Position numbers and translations under genes: made by a program. From Lichenostomus cassidix (taxonomy: Eukaryota; Chordata; Aves; Passeriformes; Meliphagidae): a stretch of DNA of 64,000 nucleotides. The stretch is from positions 7,296,263-7,360,262 of the forward strand of contig CM039196.1 of the NCBI GenBank assembly GCA_008360975.2, in the 5' to 3' direction. This document shows positions 1 through 13,100 of this stretch, in pieces (the stretch's first letter is position 1; each line of letters begins with the position of its first letter). The notes under the pieces are model-generated. The model saw nothing but the letters and a program-made list of their open reading frames with translations. It did no database searches and had not been told where the DNA came from.

Positions 1-2429
1 TTTCAGATAGTGGGGTTACAGCAATTTGTAGAATTGGAGTCCAGATACTGTTTGCCAGTTCACATTTCTAGTGATCCGTGATATTAGAGCTCATGTGGAA
101 ACCTGGAACCTTGCTTCTGAGGCAAATGTTGTGTATAAAGTGAGTCCAAAGCACCCGGTCTACAACAGATATATGAAGAATGGCTAGGATTTAGCTTCCA
201 GTGGGTCACTAACAGTATTTACTAGAGACTAATAATAACAGTGAACAGCTTCATTCCATTCCCAGATCTCTGGGGTTTTAAAAATCCAGCAGAACCAGCA
301 AAATACCTAAAGCCCAGCCACTGAAATCCGGCCAAGTTTTGTAAAGATTACAATGGTAACTTCAAATAAATATAAATTGTGCTCTTTAAATGTACAATTT
401 ATTTAAAAGAAGTTGTCTTGCCAAACCATAAATGTACCAGTAACTAAACCAAAAATTAACCAAGTTTAAGAAATCTAAGATTATAAGGTTTAGAAAAAAC
501 CTTTCTGATATTTTTAATGCTTTTGTTTAACCATGTAATTCACATTTAATCCTAGATAGACTAATTAATACATACATATCTTTATAGCAGACTGAATACT
601 TCTCATAAGCAACTGACTGGTCTGGTTTATCACATTTATTCAACAAGGGTGGGGGGAGAGAGGTGTAGAGTATAACTCCCTTGCATAACGTTTTGCAAGT
701 AGTAGAAAAAACCTGTCTCACAGTATACCTACAAGGAATACATGGGTGCTCATAATTCATATTATCCCATAAAATTTAGAAGAGCATTCAGAGACTGCAA
801 ATGAAGGTAATTTATGTATAAAACCTCATCCACGAAGAATTTATTGCCTTAGTAGGTATAATATATTTTGGCACAGGCTTCTTCCGTGAAACTAGTACTT
901 GCAGATTTGAGAAAGGAACATACCAGAGACCTTGTAGGTTAAACTGTAGTCTTGGTTTTATACAAAATACATTATGATGAAGACTTTGGTCTTCTGAGAG
1001 ATCTAAAGTCAATTGCTAAGTTAACGTGCCATGCCTGTTGACGATGTGTGTCATCTTTACTATGCAAGTAATCTCTTTAAAATCAGGGTTAGTTGAGTGG
1101 TGCTGCCTTTGTGTAATTATTGATGTTTGTAATATTTTGAACCATGGAGGGAACCGAGGAAGCTGCAGGCAGAAGTGCATTCCTACAAAGCATTTTAATT
1201 TGCAGTATATAAAAATGAACATGTGCTTTGCAGAAGTTGTTTGCTAACCATATCATGAAGCCCAGATCTCATTTCTTCTTGTGAGAACTGCACTGGGACC
1301 ATGGGACCTCATTTTTCTCTCTGCACTTGAGCAAAACTGGCAGATAAAGGCCCTGGGATCCATCCGTCTCATTGCCAGTTTGAGACAGACATTTCTGGGT
1401 GTCTACAGGGAGGTGTGGCTCCTGTGTCCCACTTGTTTCTTGCTGGTAGACTTGGGCATGTGTGGTTGAAGTAAGGCCAAGGCAAGGCTGTGGTTGCATT
1501 GCAGCACTGTCGTGCACAGTCTTGAGGAGATTTCAGCACTGTCTCCACAGTGCTTGGGTGGCTCATGCAGCAGGAACAAAGAGATATTTCCTTTTGTTCT
1601 CCTGCTGGACTCTGATTTCTGTTTTCTTTTGAGATTGCATTGTACACATATGCTTTTATAGTTGCTGCGTCTCTTTGACCCAAACACTTCTACTTCCATG
1701 GAAGTTAATGACATTAAATGAAAATCAAGGCAACTCATTGCCACTCCCAACATTTCTGCATTATACAAAGTAACCTTATGGTAGGGAAGTATTTGTTTTA
1801 CTATCAAGTATGCCATTTAAATGCATGTAGCTGGGAACAGAGAGAAGTAGCTCCTAGCGTGATATATAAGAAGGATTTTGGCCCACATCAGCAAGGGAAG
1901 CTGCAGGGCTTACAGCTATAAAAATGGACAAGAGTTCTCAAGCATTTATGTGAAGCAGATAGGACCTTTAAAATTTTTCCCTGAAATGTACACAGTGGTG
2001 TAGGGCAGCAGTCTGCTAGGCTTGGATGGTCAAAGAAGATTATCAATTCCTCTGGGGTTTTAACTGTTAATTCCAGGAAATCCAGGTGTTTCAGGAAGTG
2101 CTATTAAAATATTGTGCTATTTCTTCCGGATGTAGATCCTTGGACAGTACACTTACACTTAGCCTTTTCTCTGTTGGCTTAATCTGCAGGAGAAATCCCT
2201 AACCATTGGGACCAAAGATAACTTCCTGTGCCAGGTGTATTAGTTGTAATGATCTCTGTTGCAGGAAAAAATAACTTTTCTCTTGAAAGTGATGTGATTT
2301 TTGATGTCAGTGAAGATTTCTCTCATCAAAGATGTCACTCTGCTACTAAGAAAACCTCACTGGGCTCATATCTGAAGTAGTATGTTCAGTTCTCTGCTTT
2401 TCCAGATGGGTTTAGTGGAGTTAGGGATG

Positions 2430-2990
2430 GTGCAGAAAATGTCAACTGAAACAATTTGGGGATATGGAACAACTGTCATATGAGGAGAAATTGAAAAGTC
2501 TGGTACTCTTTAGTTTAGAGGAAGACAGGTATTTATCACTGAGATTTATAAAATCATGAAATCGATGAAAAAGAAAAATATGTAACTGTTGCCCTCCAAG
2601 TCCTGCACTGTAAGAACTAGAGGGCATTTAGTGAAGGTAGTAGGTAATCAGGTTTAAAACAAAGAAAAGGAAATAATCTTTAATTTTGTGGAACTTTCTG
2701 GAACAGGTGGTGAATTTTTCACCATGGCAGGTAGCGAAGGCAAGGGTATCAGCAAGTTCAAAAGAGATTAGACAGCAGAACTACAAATTAACAGTGAAAT
2801 TTCGTGCCCTGTAACATCATTTATATAGCAGTTATGCATGGAGGCGTATGGGGGGCTGGGAGGAAGGGTCTGCAAAAGCAGCCATGCTTCTTTTTCCTAA
2901 ACAGTATCTCTAAATAGCATGGCACTGGTGGAAATCGGGTACTAGGCTGGATGGACTAGTCATCTGACCTTGCAGGGCACTTTTTTCTGT
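2430..2990 (+). mobile_element. Old CR1-type LINE 3' tail, degenerate
   Basis: The stretch keeps the order of landmarks of the 3' end of older (turtle/crocodile-like) CR1 elements. It has a block reading like EEKLKSLVLFSLEEDR near 2485-2530, then 'ataaaatcatgaa', then 'caggtttaaaacaaa' near 2650. Next come 'tggaactttctggaacagg' near 2690 and a final 'tactaggctggatggactagtcatctgacc' type terminus near 2940-2970. Many substitutions and in-frame stops show that it is long dead. The 5' edge is approximate because CR1 copies are truncated at the 5' end. Identification is by eye; an alignment to a repeat library would settle the subfamily. Confidence 0.7.
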
Positions 2991-3684
2991 CGTACAGTAC
3001 CATACCATGTTCTGCTTCTAAAAGGTTTTATTGTTAGTGCACTGAATTCTCAGAAGGATAATCAAGAAAAAAAAATGGTAGCGTGTTAATACTGCATTGT
3101 TGATTCCTGAAATATTAATGTGTTTTAAAGTCTGATGCACTGATAGTCAAATGCCTGCCTGTTACTGTGCATGCCACTAACATGGCATTTATTTGGAAAA
3201 TGTACAACTTGGAAAATGAATTTTAAGTTTGTGTGTTTATTTTTCTTGGCAGTGAGTTTTGGTTATCTCAGAAGGGTAAAGCTATCCAGGTGCAGTGAAG
3301 CTGTGTGGTGCCATGAGTGCTCTGGCACGAAGGTATGCAGGAAGCTGGATCAGAGTAGTTTCTTCATGCTCCAGTACTGTGTGCTACTGAGATGTCTTTG
3401 TGCTAGTTCCAAGTAGGCCAAGTTGAGCCAGTGAAACAACGGGAACTTTGGGCCAGCCAACATCCACAGGTTAGGGACCCAGAATTTGGGTCATGGTCCC
3501 TATTCCAGGCAATGGGCTTTAGTGACACCCCAGAGCTGGGGTGGCAGCCCTGCAGTTTGGAGCATCCTCCCCAAGCACCCTGTTCCATGCCTGTCCAACT
3601 CCCTCCAAGGCTTTAGGCTACTGCTTCTTATATAGCAGCTCACTCTTTTATTACATCTGTAGCATTTAGAGAAGACCTGCAAAA

Positions 3685-3697
3685 GGGGGGGGGGGGG
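3685..3697 (+). repeat. Poly-G run
   Basis: Thirteen consecutive G bases. It is a simple repeat, prone to length variation and sequencing error. Confidence 0.9.
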
Positions 3698-6600
3698 AAA
3701 TCACTATTTCACTTTAATATAGGACATGGAAAAGTTCTTCAAAATGTGTTCGAGTGAAAGTTTTTTGTAAAAGAAATTGTCTTCTGTATGTTTTGAGGGT
3801 TTTTGTGTAACTTTAAGCTTTTCAACAAAAACATTCTTTGCTTTAATCAGAGAATGTGGGCTTTGTTCATATGGAGACTTTTGAATATATGTGTAGTTCC
3901 TGTACTCTGGGCACAAGCTTTTAGTAGGAATACTTCCACAAACCATAAACTGTACGAGTACAGCTCATTGTGTCTGAGGAAACTGGTGCTGCTCCACTGT
4001 TGATGAGAAATCCACTGTAAACAAATCCTCACTTGTGGTCTCAGGTGTGTGATGGCGCAACGCGTTTGGCTTGTCATCAAAAGTAATGGAGTGTTTGGTT
4101 CTTAGGAATATCTTCTTTTCTCTTGTTTCAATGAAATAAATGTTAACACAAATAAAGAGCTTAAAGCAGTCTGACTAAAGACTTAGCTAATTGAGCTGTG
4201 GTTCTGTCAGAGTTTGGATGTCATCATCCTTTTGTGTTCCACTTTTCTGGGGAAGTACTTCAGCTATATGGCAAAAATAAACAAAAGAAACCTTTTAAAT
4301 CTTCACACTTAAATACATTCATGAATATTTTTAGTTACTGTTTACTCCTTGCAAATTTCTCTTGATCTGAGAAAAAGTTTCAGATGTATTGTTTTCCTAA
4401 CAAAGATTTGACCTTCATCTTTATACACAGTTTCACTATTCTTCCTATCAGCATTTAGTTCAAAGGAGCACTTCGAAGCACGCAGGCAAAAACCAGTTCC
4501 ATTGTGTAAAATAGAAATGTGTGTTTTATATCACAGGAGTTTAGAGAACAATGCAAAGGTCAATTGTGTTGCTTGCTCTCCTGTCACATGATGTGGGTGT
4601 GTATATGAATGCATCCCTGGAATTCCACTGTGGGATCTGCATCTTTGAAGCTGATGCTAAAATTACTGCCGAGGCTCTTCCAAAGGCGGATACTGATAGA
4701 AGATTCAATGAAATCGAAGGTCGCCAGTCTGGTAGGCGTTGAAAGATACCTGGCTATGATACTATTTCTGATTTAATAATGCGAATAGGAGGCTAGCCCT
4801 TTGTAATAATTAGGACTAATTACTGAAGAGGTGTTGACAGATGGGCTAAGAGGAAACAAACTGCCTTTATCCAGTGGCTTAGAGTCAGATTACTAGTCTT
4901 GTGTTATCTGTTTCTCAGAAAGTAGAAGCTTCAATCATTCACTAAGTCTTCAAAGGGGAAAGGGATCCTAACAATATACAGGATTTGGGATGAAGCTATG
5001 AAATAAGTCTTTGACTCAAAATGGCTAAATTAATCTCCTTTCCGTAAATTATCATACTTTTAAAGTTTGAGTTACAGATGGAGAATCTGATTGTAGTACT
5101 GAAAAATATGTGAAATCAGTATTGATGACTGTCCTGTTGCTTCTCCTGCTCATGGATTAGTCTAAGCTTGGTTCCTTGCTGTTAATTATATTAATATGAA
5201 TTCTTTGATTCCCTCTTATGCCATGCTTGCTCTCCAGCTGAAATGGAGACAGGGGAAGGTATTTAGTACATTTGTATTCAGTGTTTGGTTTATGCAGATG
5301 TGATATCTGATCAACAAGTAGGAAATACATCTGCTGAAGTTAATTACAGTTATTTACCTTTTTAGGAGACAAGATCATGCATATTCTGGGAAGAGAAGAA
5401 TATATTACAATACAATTGCATTTACTGAGAAATGAATCATTGATGCAGGATTTCCCTAAAGATTATTTCTTCTCTCCTTTTGAATTTGGTGTCCATCCAA
5501 CACATCTGCATGAGGTAGATACAATTGCCCAATGTGAATAGAGTTAACAGAGACATTCAGGGATTAATGCTTTGTCACCAGAATGAGTGCTCAGTTTGAC
5601 TTACTTTAGGCAAATGATTTAAAAGTGTAGCAACCCTCCATCTTCTCAAATGACTTTTAAGTGCTTTTCTCCCCACTCTCCACCATGTATAGAACCTGCT
5701 TTTCTTGGAAACGTGATAAATATGGTTGCATTTGATAGCATTTATAAGCAGAAGTAGCTTTCAATTATTTATTTAGTTTTAACAAAAGAAGCCTTTTAAT
5801 TAGTGTTTAAATATTTATAACAGTTTTATTGTGCTGTAAAATCGGTTATACTTTGATCTAGATTTTCTGGTTTGAGATAATAGGGTTGGTAAAAGTTTTC
5901 CTAATGAATTTGGTCAGAACATGACATAATCTGATTATCTGATGAAAGATTGACACTTTGGTTCCTGCCAGCATAAAAGCGCGGTACAATGGGGGCTGTT
6001 CAGCACAAATTCAAAGGCTGGGAGTTCAAGTTCAGGTACGGCAGAATTGTTCAAAGTTTCAAATTAGTGTGGTGAAACAGTGTTGCATTTTTCACTACAT
6101 TTTCGGTCAGGAGTAATTTACGGTGCATGAGAGGAGTGAAGCTTGACGTTAAATGTGTAACCTTCAGCTCCAGTCTGTAACTTTGGGTTTATTTCCCTCC
6201 ATTTGATAAATAGTAGTTAGTGTAACTCGTTAGAACATAGAGAAATGAACTGGTCAGAACATCACAGCCGTAGGAAACAGTCAGTATCAGAAACTGGGAA
6301 TTAAGCATCATTAGTATTCAACCTGTTAAATGTGGAACTGTTTTTTTATTAATATCCCTCACATTGTAACAATTAAATGTTTAGCATATGAGCAAATGCT
6401 TCTCTGCTTGGAGATGAGCATATTTAACTAATGCATCCTACGTGCTTAAAATAGATATAGAGTTTTGTGATCAAACTGGCATGAAAGAACTGTTATGTCT
6501 AAAATGTAAGCTTAGCCTAAACTGTTAAAATAAACATTAATTTCTTCATTTGATATTCAGGTAATATTTGCTTTGTAAATGTCATTCCTGTTTGCAGTGG

Positions 6601-8711
6601 AATTATAGTGATCCCTGCAAGGTTTCTTGGACTAAGTTGCTCTCCAATAACTTGGCTTATCCAAATACTTATGTTGTATTTCCTAGGAGTCCTAGTACAG
6701 AAATGACACATACTATTAGTAATTAAGCTTGAATTTTGGAAGATATTTCATAACATAAAAATTTTTAATAATCTGTCATTTTGAGTCATATATTTAAAAG
6801 TGGTGTACATAACACTAAGTCTTCTCTTTCTTTTAAATGCTGAAGGTGTTCTTGGAGAAAGTAAAACATTAAGTACTAAATGCGATGGTCTTTACTGAAA
6901 TGCAGTGTGTTTCTGACCTTGAGAAGATTTTTCTGACCTGAATAAGGATTTAAAATTTTAACCTACTGAATCAATACAGGCTGTCCACATTGTTTTGTTT
7001 CTTAAAATACCACGTAGCCCATTAATCTCAGTGTCCCTGGGAAGGGACAGTCTGTGCCTGGATTCAGTGAGTGGAGTCCTAATCCCAGTTTTAGAGACTG
7101 TGCCACCTTGGGAGGTCACTTACTGTCCCTGCCAGTTTCTCCATCTCCAAAGAAGGACCTGTAATAACAGTGGTCTTGGAGATGTGTTGTAACTTACGCA
7201 GAAGCGGTAACCTCACAAGGAGGAAATGCTTTATGAAATCCTGGTGTAATGGACAGACCCTGCAAACCCTCCCTCATCTGAGCCATCTCACCGATACCAT
7301 CTGGCAGTTTGGACGGGTATAGATCAGATACAAAATTTGGAATTCAAAACATGAGCAGGTCACAAATAGGAATTGCCCTTGGTTATTTAGTATGCCTTCT
7401 GTGTTTATATCAATTGATCTTGTTTGCTATCCGCAGTTTTAAAGTGCATTTTTTAACTGTTATGAAACAAACATTGATATACAAACATGGGGGTGGGACA
7501 CAGGTACAATATTCTGATATAAATGCATCTTCACTCTATGCTGGTGAAGTACGTAGCCTGTTCAGTGAAGTACGGAATCTTTTCTTCTTCTTTTAATGAA
7601 TATATATTTTGTGAATGTATTTTGTACTTGTCTTTTTAATTCTATGAAATGTAAACTGTGTCATTAAAGTAAAAGAAATATTTTGAGGAGCACTGTCAGA
7701 GCTCAACTTGCAGTGTAGTTTAATTTATTTGCCTACCTCTGCACAGTATCTCTTCCATGGTAAGGCATACACAGTAGGGGGATGTTTCATAAGAAGAAAA
7801 AAGCATGCAGCCAGGAACACAAGCTGAAGTTTTAAAAGTACGTAAAAAGTAGATTGCTTCACTGTGTCTTCATAAAGTGTCACTACTTAGTATCTCCTCC
7901 CACCAAATGAGCAAGAACTGCAAATTTCAGGGATGTTCATATTTAAAAAAAAAACAAAAAACAAGACTTCTGCCTGTAAACAACAGTCATTTTTACCTCA
8001 AGTATGACCGAAGCAAAATAAAATACTATTAACTCCATGTGCAATAAAATATTTGTATATGTTTCTTTTATCAGAGTTTAATGCAAATACAATATTTATA
8101 GAGAAATAAAAGAATTTATATACTTTTGTTTTAGTTAAATTGAAAGTGATTTGATCCAAAGTTAAAATGCAGTGGATTGTAAAACTTACTAAGATACTGA
8201 ATTAATCTAATTTTAAGATCAGTATGAAAATGGGATTTGGTCTCTTTCTCCCTTTTTGTTGACCGTATCAAGCCAGATCCTGAGCAGACCTTAAAGTTCA
8301 TGGAAACAGCTCCATTTCCAGCAGCTCTGGGCATGGTCCTGTACATCAGGAATCAATTGATAAGTCATTTATAAGTGATGTATTTTAGAAGTATAAATTC
8401 ATTTACTGTTGGTTGTGTTTTATTATATAATATCATGTTACATATACTTTTCCTTAATTCTGATAACTCTTGTTATTCTTCACACTTTGAAGAAGAAAGT
8501 ATAGAAGACAAAATGTCACCTGATTTGTACTGTGTTTCATGTTCCTATGCCCTGTGGGAGGAAAGGAAAAGTAATAGAACAGACAAATAAATAAACATGG
8601 TGTTGAAACTGGCATGACAGTTTCTGCTCTTGCACAACGGAGCTGCAATCAATTTATTGTCTTCATTGCTCAAATGCCAGAATAACAGTATAATATTATA
8701 CAAGAGGAGAT

Positions 8712-9072
8712 TAATTAAAGTGTAATTAGAATGGAATAAATTAAACAATCATAAAACTTTGTCATGGGAAAAATATGTGTTTAGAATTAATTAGTTTTCA
8801 AATAAAGTGATATTTTAATTGCTCAGAGTTACAGAATCCTTAATTGCAGACATATAATTCTAGCCCAAATAACTTCAGTTGCTGTAACAACTTGATATAT
8901 TTCTTCTCTGTCAATTCTTTTTAATAGTTTGTTACCAAACAAGATTATTGCCGGAATGTCTGCAAAAATGTCTGGAAGACGCTTAATTAAGCCCATGCTA
9001 TCTGAGGACATTATTAGCTCTTGGAACCAAAAGATTTGTGGCTGATGCTGCACTAGGCAGCACGCCTAATTA
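8712..9072. promoter_or_regulatory. Cluster of TAATTA sites, candidate enhancer
   Basis: TAATTA, the core bound by many homeodomain proteins, occurs at 8712, 8723, 8788, 8984 and 9067, with a related TTAATTG near 8840. The fourth copy sits in a perfect 12-base palindrome, GCTTAATTAAGC, at 8981-8992. Five copies in about 360 bases is well above the less than one expected for DNA of this composition. The stretch between 8829 and 9053 is also open in one minus-strand frame, but without any domain. An enhancer role, possibly for TBX1 or GNB1L, is inference. Confidence 0.4.
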
Positions 9073-9605
9073 AGGAGGATGGGCAGACAGAGCCCCGTGG
9101 CTGACAGATTGCTATGCATGGCTGAACTGGAGGCTACTCAAAACAGTCTTTTGATGGTCCTTGGCTTATCAATTTTCTGCTAGATTACAATGATTTATCA
9201 TGTGTACAAACTCAAATTTATTCTAGGTCTGATGTTATGGTATAGAGAGACTTTAATAAGTCCTTTTCTTAACTTATTTTGTGTCTATATAAATGCATAT
9301 TCGTATTTTTCAAGTTTTCAAAGTGATAAAGTATTTGTTGTCTTTTCTGTCCTCCAATAATTTTATGCTGAGTGTGTCGTTGAGCTGAACTGCTATGGGC
9401 TTTTATGCTTTCTTCCTCCAAACAAGGCTGGCTGTTGTTATATCATTACACTTTCCCAAGCAATTAATGGTTTCAGAAAGTAAAACAGATGGTTGTCTTT
9501 TCCCTCATCTGCAAATTGAACCTGTTTATGAAATACTAGAATTTCATCTGTTTTAGCCGTATTTCATGCTGTATTTCAGACTCCCTTATTAAAAGCTAAT
9601 GCAAT

Positions 9606-9632
9606 AACATGAGAGGCAGGGCCTCTCATGTT
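9606..9632. repeat. Perfect inverted repeat (12-base arms, 3-base spacer)
   Basis: The arms AACATGAGAGGC and GCCTCTCATGTT are exact reverse complements separated by AGG, so they could form a short hairpin or cruciform. No T-tract or flanking gene suggests a terminator. Confidence 0.85.
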
Positions 9633-10165
9633 TTCAGACCCCATATTTTTGGCATAAATGTATCCATGATATTTGTCTGTCTCCAAAATGTTTACTTCAG
9701 TAAGATTTGTAATGCCCAAAATGTTTAATTGTGTTAAGAAAGGTCAACCAGCTGATAGCTGAAGGCGCACATGTCAGAACGAAAGACTCAAAAAAAATTA
9801 TCCGTCCGACACAGGGGGAGTATTAGAATGATTAATGTTTATGTTAATTTATGGCTTTTACATATTGATTAATAGCTTTTTGTTTCAGTGACCAAAATCT
9901 GTAAGTGGCAATGAAATCCATATGCTAACTCAGTGTCTTTCAAATGATTATAATCATTCTTAGTTTTGTTCCCATGCTGAATCTATGTTTTCGTATAGAA
10001 AATAATTGTTGTACAGTGACTTTTTTAAAAATTGCAGGTGGAAGTATTTCAAAATTAACCTCAAGACACAAGGCTGGGTTTCAGTATTCCTGAAGGGTAC
10101 ACACTGACATTTATATACATTTTTCTTGCAAACTTCTTTACTTAAAATCATAATATGTTGTGGTT

Positions 10166-10198
10166 TAGCCTTGTTCAGGTAAGGTAGCCTTGTTCAGG
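10166..10198 (+). repeat. Short direct repeat, 14 bases twice
   Basis: TAGCCTTGTTCAGG occurs at 10166-10179 and again at 10185-10198. It is a local duplication with a 19-base period and no evident function. Confidence 0.8.
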
Positions 10199-13100
10199 CA
10201 AAAAAGGTACTAACACTGTGAGGAGCCATTATCTGAGTGGAAATCATTAAAAATGTGTTGCGTTGCACGATGGTTATTAGTCATTTTCTTTCCTGCTCCC
10301 ATAAGATTCCTTGGCATATCACCAATTGCTGATAAGCAATTTTGTTTGCTATCTGTCCATTGACTATTACAATTAAAATGTGGAAACTTCCATCATTCAT
10401 TGTCTAAATGTCAAGAGAAAAGGTAATTTTGGGGATCTGAGAAAGGATGAACTCCTAACTTCCCTGGAAGTCAGTGAGAAATGGAGGTTCTCAGCACTTC
10501 TCAAACGGAGACTTTTGAAGTGTTCTTCTGAGCAGGCAGTCATTGTTAGTCATTAGAAATGATTTGGTGACTATTTAGAATGAAAGCTCTGACAGTATTT
10601 AGTGTTCTCAGCCTGTAAGAGGATGGACTTCATTACAGCTGTAATGTTGGCTGTGTGGCAACAGGTTTATGATATCAGCTAATAAAGGATTCTCTAACTA
10701 GGTCATATAAATCACTGCATTCTCTTTGACATTGATGTGTCGCTAACTAGCAAGTTTTGCAAGCAAGATAGAAATCTGTCTACACTATCTGGATACTGTA
10801 TTTTCTAGTGCAAGCACAAACTAATGAATGCTCCCAGTTCACTGTTGTGATTTTTAAAGGTTAAATATTAATATTATTAACATAATTCAGGTTTTGAACT
10901 CACAAATATACATCAGTGTGCTTAATCTCTACTTTGGCAGTCATAAGTAAATAGTAATATGAAAAATAACCAAGTCAAAAGAAAGCATTTGGTTATCCTT
11001 ACCTCTGAAAAGTAAGAGTGCTTTATTAGGACGTTTACTGGTTAAATCAAAAAGTTACACTAATTCTAATTTCTGCTTGACATCAATTTCTTGAGTTAAA
11101 AATTTCTACTGATTTCTAATTTCCACTTGAAATAAATAATTTTTTAAAAATTTGCTTTAAAGAAACCCTGGAAGTGTAATACAGTTTCTGTCTCAATTTA
11201 GCACTAAAGATAGAAATGGGAGTTTTAAACTGAAACCTGCATTGTTAAATGACTGACAAATGAATTTTCTTGTATTCTGGGACTCTGACCTTTGCAACTG
11301 TTTGTGTAGCACTCCCACATCTGTTGATCAAGCTTCTGCTGGTTTTACTTTTGCTAGTGCACGTTTCTGTCTTTTCACACAACAGACATACCATATGTTT
11401 TGGGCAGCTGGGGTAAGAATGTGAAAAGCAGGGTGCCTGGCTTTCAGTTTGGGATTTTCGCTCTTCCCTAAGTATTTTCTATGTGTTAGCTTGCTACAGG
11501 ACACAGAAAGGCATTTCTTTGTACAGCTGAGTTACTTTTCACCTCAGCTGCAAAGATTTCTTCAGGTGACTGTCTTGCAACATCTCTTTGTATTGCTGAC
11601 TTTCGTGTTTCATTGTTTTCTGATAGTTTTTGGTTTGTACACACAAAATGAAAAGCTGGGCTTAAAAATTTGTCACAACATGTCTGAAGAATTATTTACC
11701 AAATAATATACCTGCTTTCAGACCATTTGTAGTCAATAACCTAAAAAAATTCAGTTTTGCAGTCAGATGAGGTGAACTTTAACTCATTCAACTTGCATGG
11801 ATTTGTCTGGCATCTCTCTTAATGTTGTATGAAAATGTTACTGATTGAATGGGTTCTTGTAGCGCTAAATTTCCATTCTCTGCATCTGAGAAGTGCCATA
11901 ACCAGGCAGCATTTTGTGACAACCAGGGATGTCTAAGATACTTCTAAGTGCTGCTGTGCTCTAGCACAATTCAGTGAGGGGAATCTGGTGCTCTAGGGCC
12001 CTCCAGCTCTGTCGTGGCTGCTGAGCCAGCGAGGTGGGAGTTGAGCCACAAGGAAAGACCACAGCACTCACAGCAGCCCAGTTACAGGGCGTTGCTTGGG
12101 CTGAGAGTAGATTGTGGTTTCACCACTGAGAAACCTCATTGTCTGCAATGGTTTGAGTCTGCAAATGTGGGCACATTGCTTTTGGAAAGCTCATACTGCA
12201 AGCGCTGCCTGCTGGATTTTAATGGTGCAGATTGCAAATGTAATGGAACAACCAAAATTGTTTGCACTGCACTATTAACTTGAAGGAGTCTGTTATTTCC
12301 ACTGACTGCCTCTGCAGTTGCAGCTCATGACCCACTTCCAAAACACATTCGTGCACTGGAGCACAGCATGCTGTGCAACAGGGCAGTTTGTCAGGGGGTG
12401 CAGGTAGGCACAGAACTGCAGGCTAAAAAAGGGCTTTTGTATGAATGAAAAAGTCAGCCTTGAAAGGGGGAAGAGCAACTTACTCACATCTTTCTCAACT
12501 CATTCTTTGCTCTGATCTTTCCTTTGGGAGGGTGGCACCTGGTTTACTGGGAATTGTCAAAAAATAACAGGGATTTCATATATCTGTTTGTGAGCACACC
12601 TGGATGTGTTGGATATTTTGCAGTAGTAATTATGTCTGCACACCTGCTGGTTTCAGTCCCAAATCAGTTTGCCAGACATGCCTAGAGAGATTTATTTCTC
12701 CTATACCTGAAAAAGTTCTTTTACCACTGAGTTTTTACTACTCTAAATAAGCCTAAAGAAAAATAGAAGAGGATTTTTTCCTGTCTTTGCTTGAGCTGTT
12801 GGTGTCTGAAAGTGAACCGTGGAGTTTGTTAGGGGGAGGAGGATGTTTGGATGATATTTTAATAGCAATTTGTTTTTGCTTCATTGTGTGATAGAAATAC
12901 AAGTGACAGGAGTGGGAACAGGAGAATTGCTGAATTCTGCTGGAATTTTTCCTGTGGGAATCTGTTAATGTTTTTAATTCTCTGAGAGATTTTTCTAAGG
13001 TAATCCTTTTGACATTTACATATTTTAAATGACTCTCATTAAATAAAAGCTTAACTTTTTTATATCAAATGCTGATGTGATGATACTGAAATACCACTGC

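Noticed and set aside
7309..7596. 95-codon plus-strand frame followed by an ATTAAA near 7660, looking like a gene end
   Set aside because: No homology recognised, ends in a T-rich run, and no splice or promoter support.
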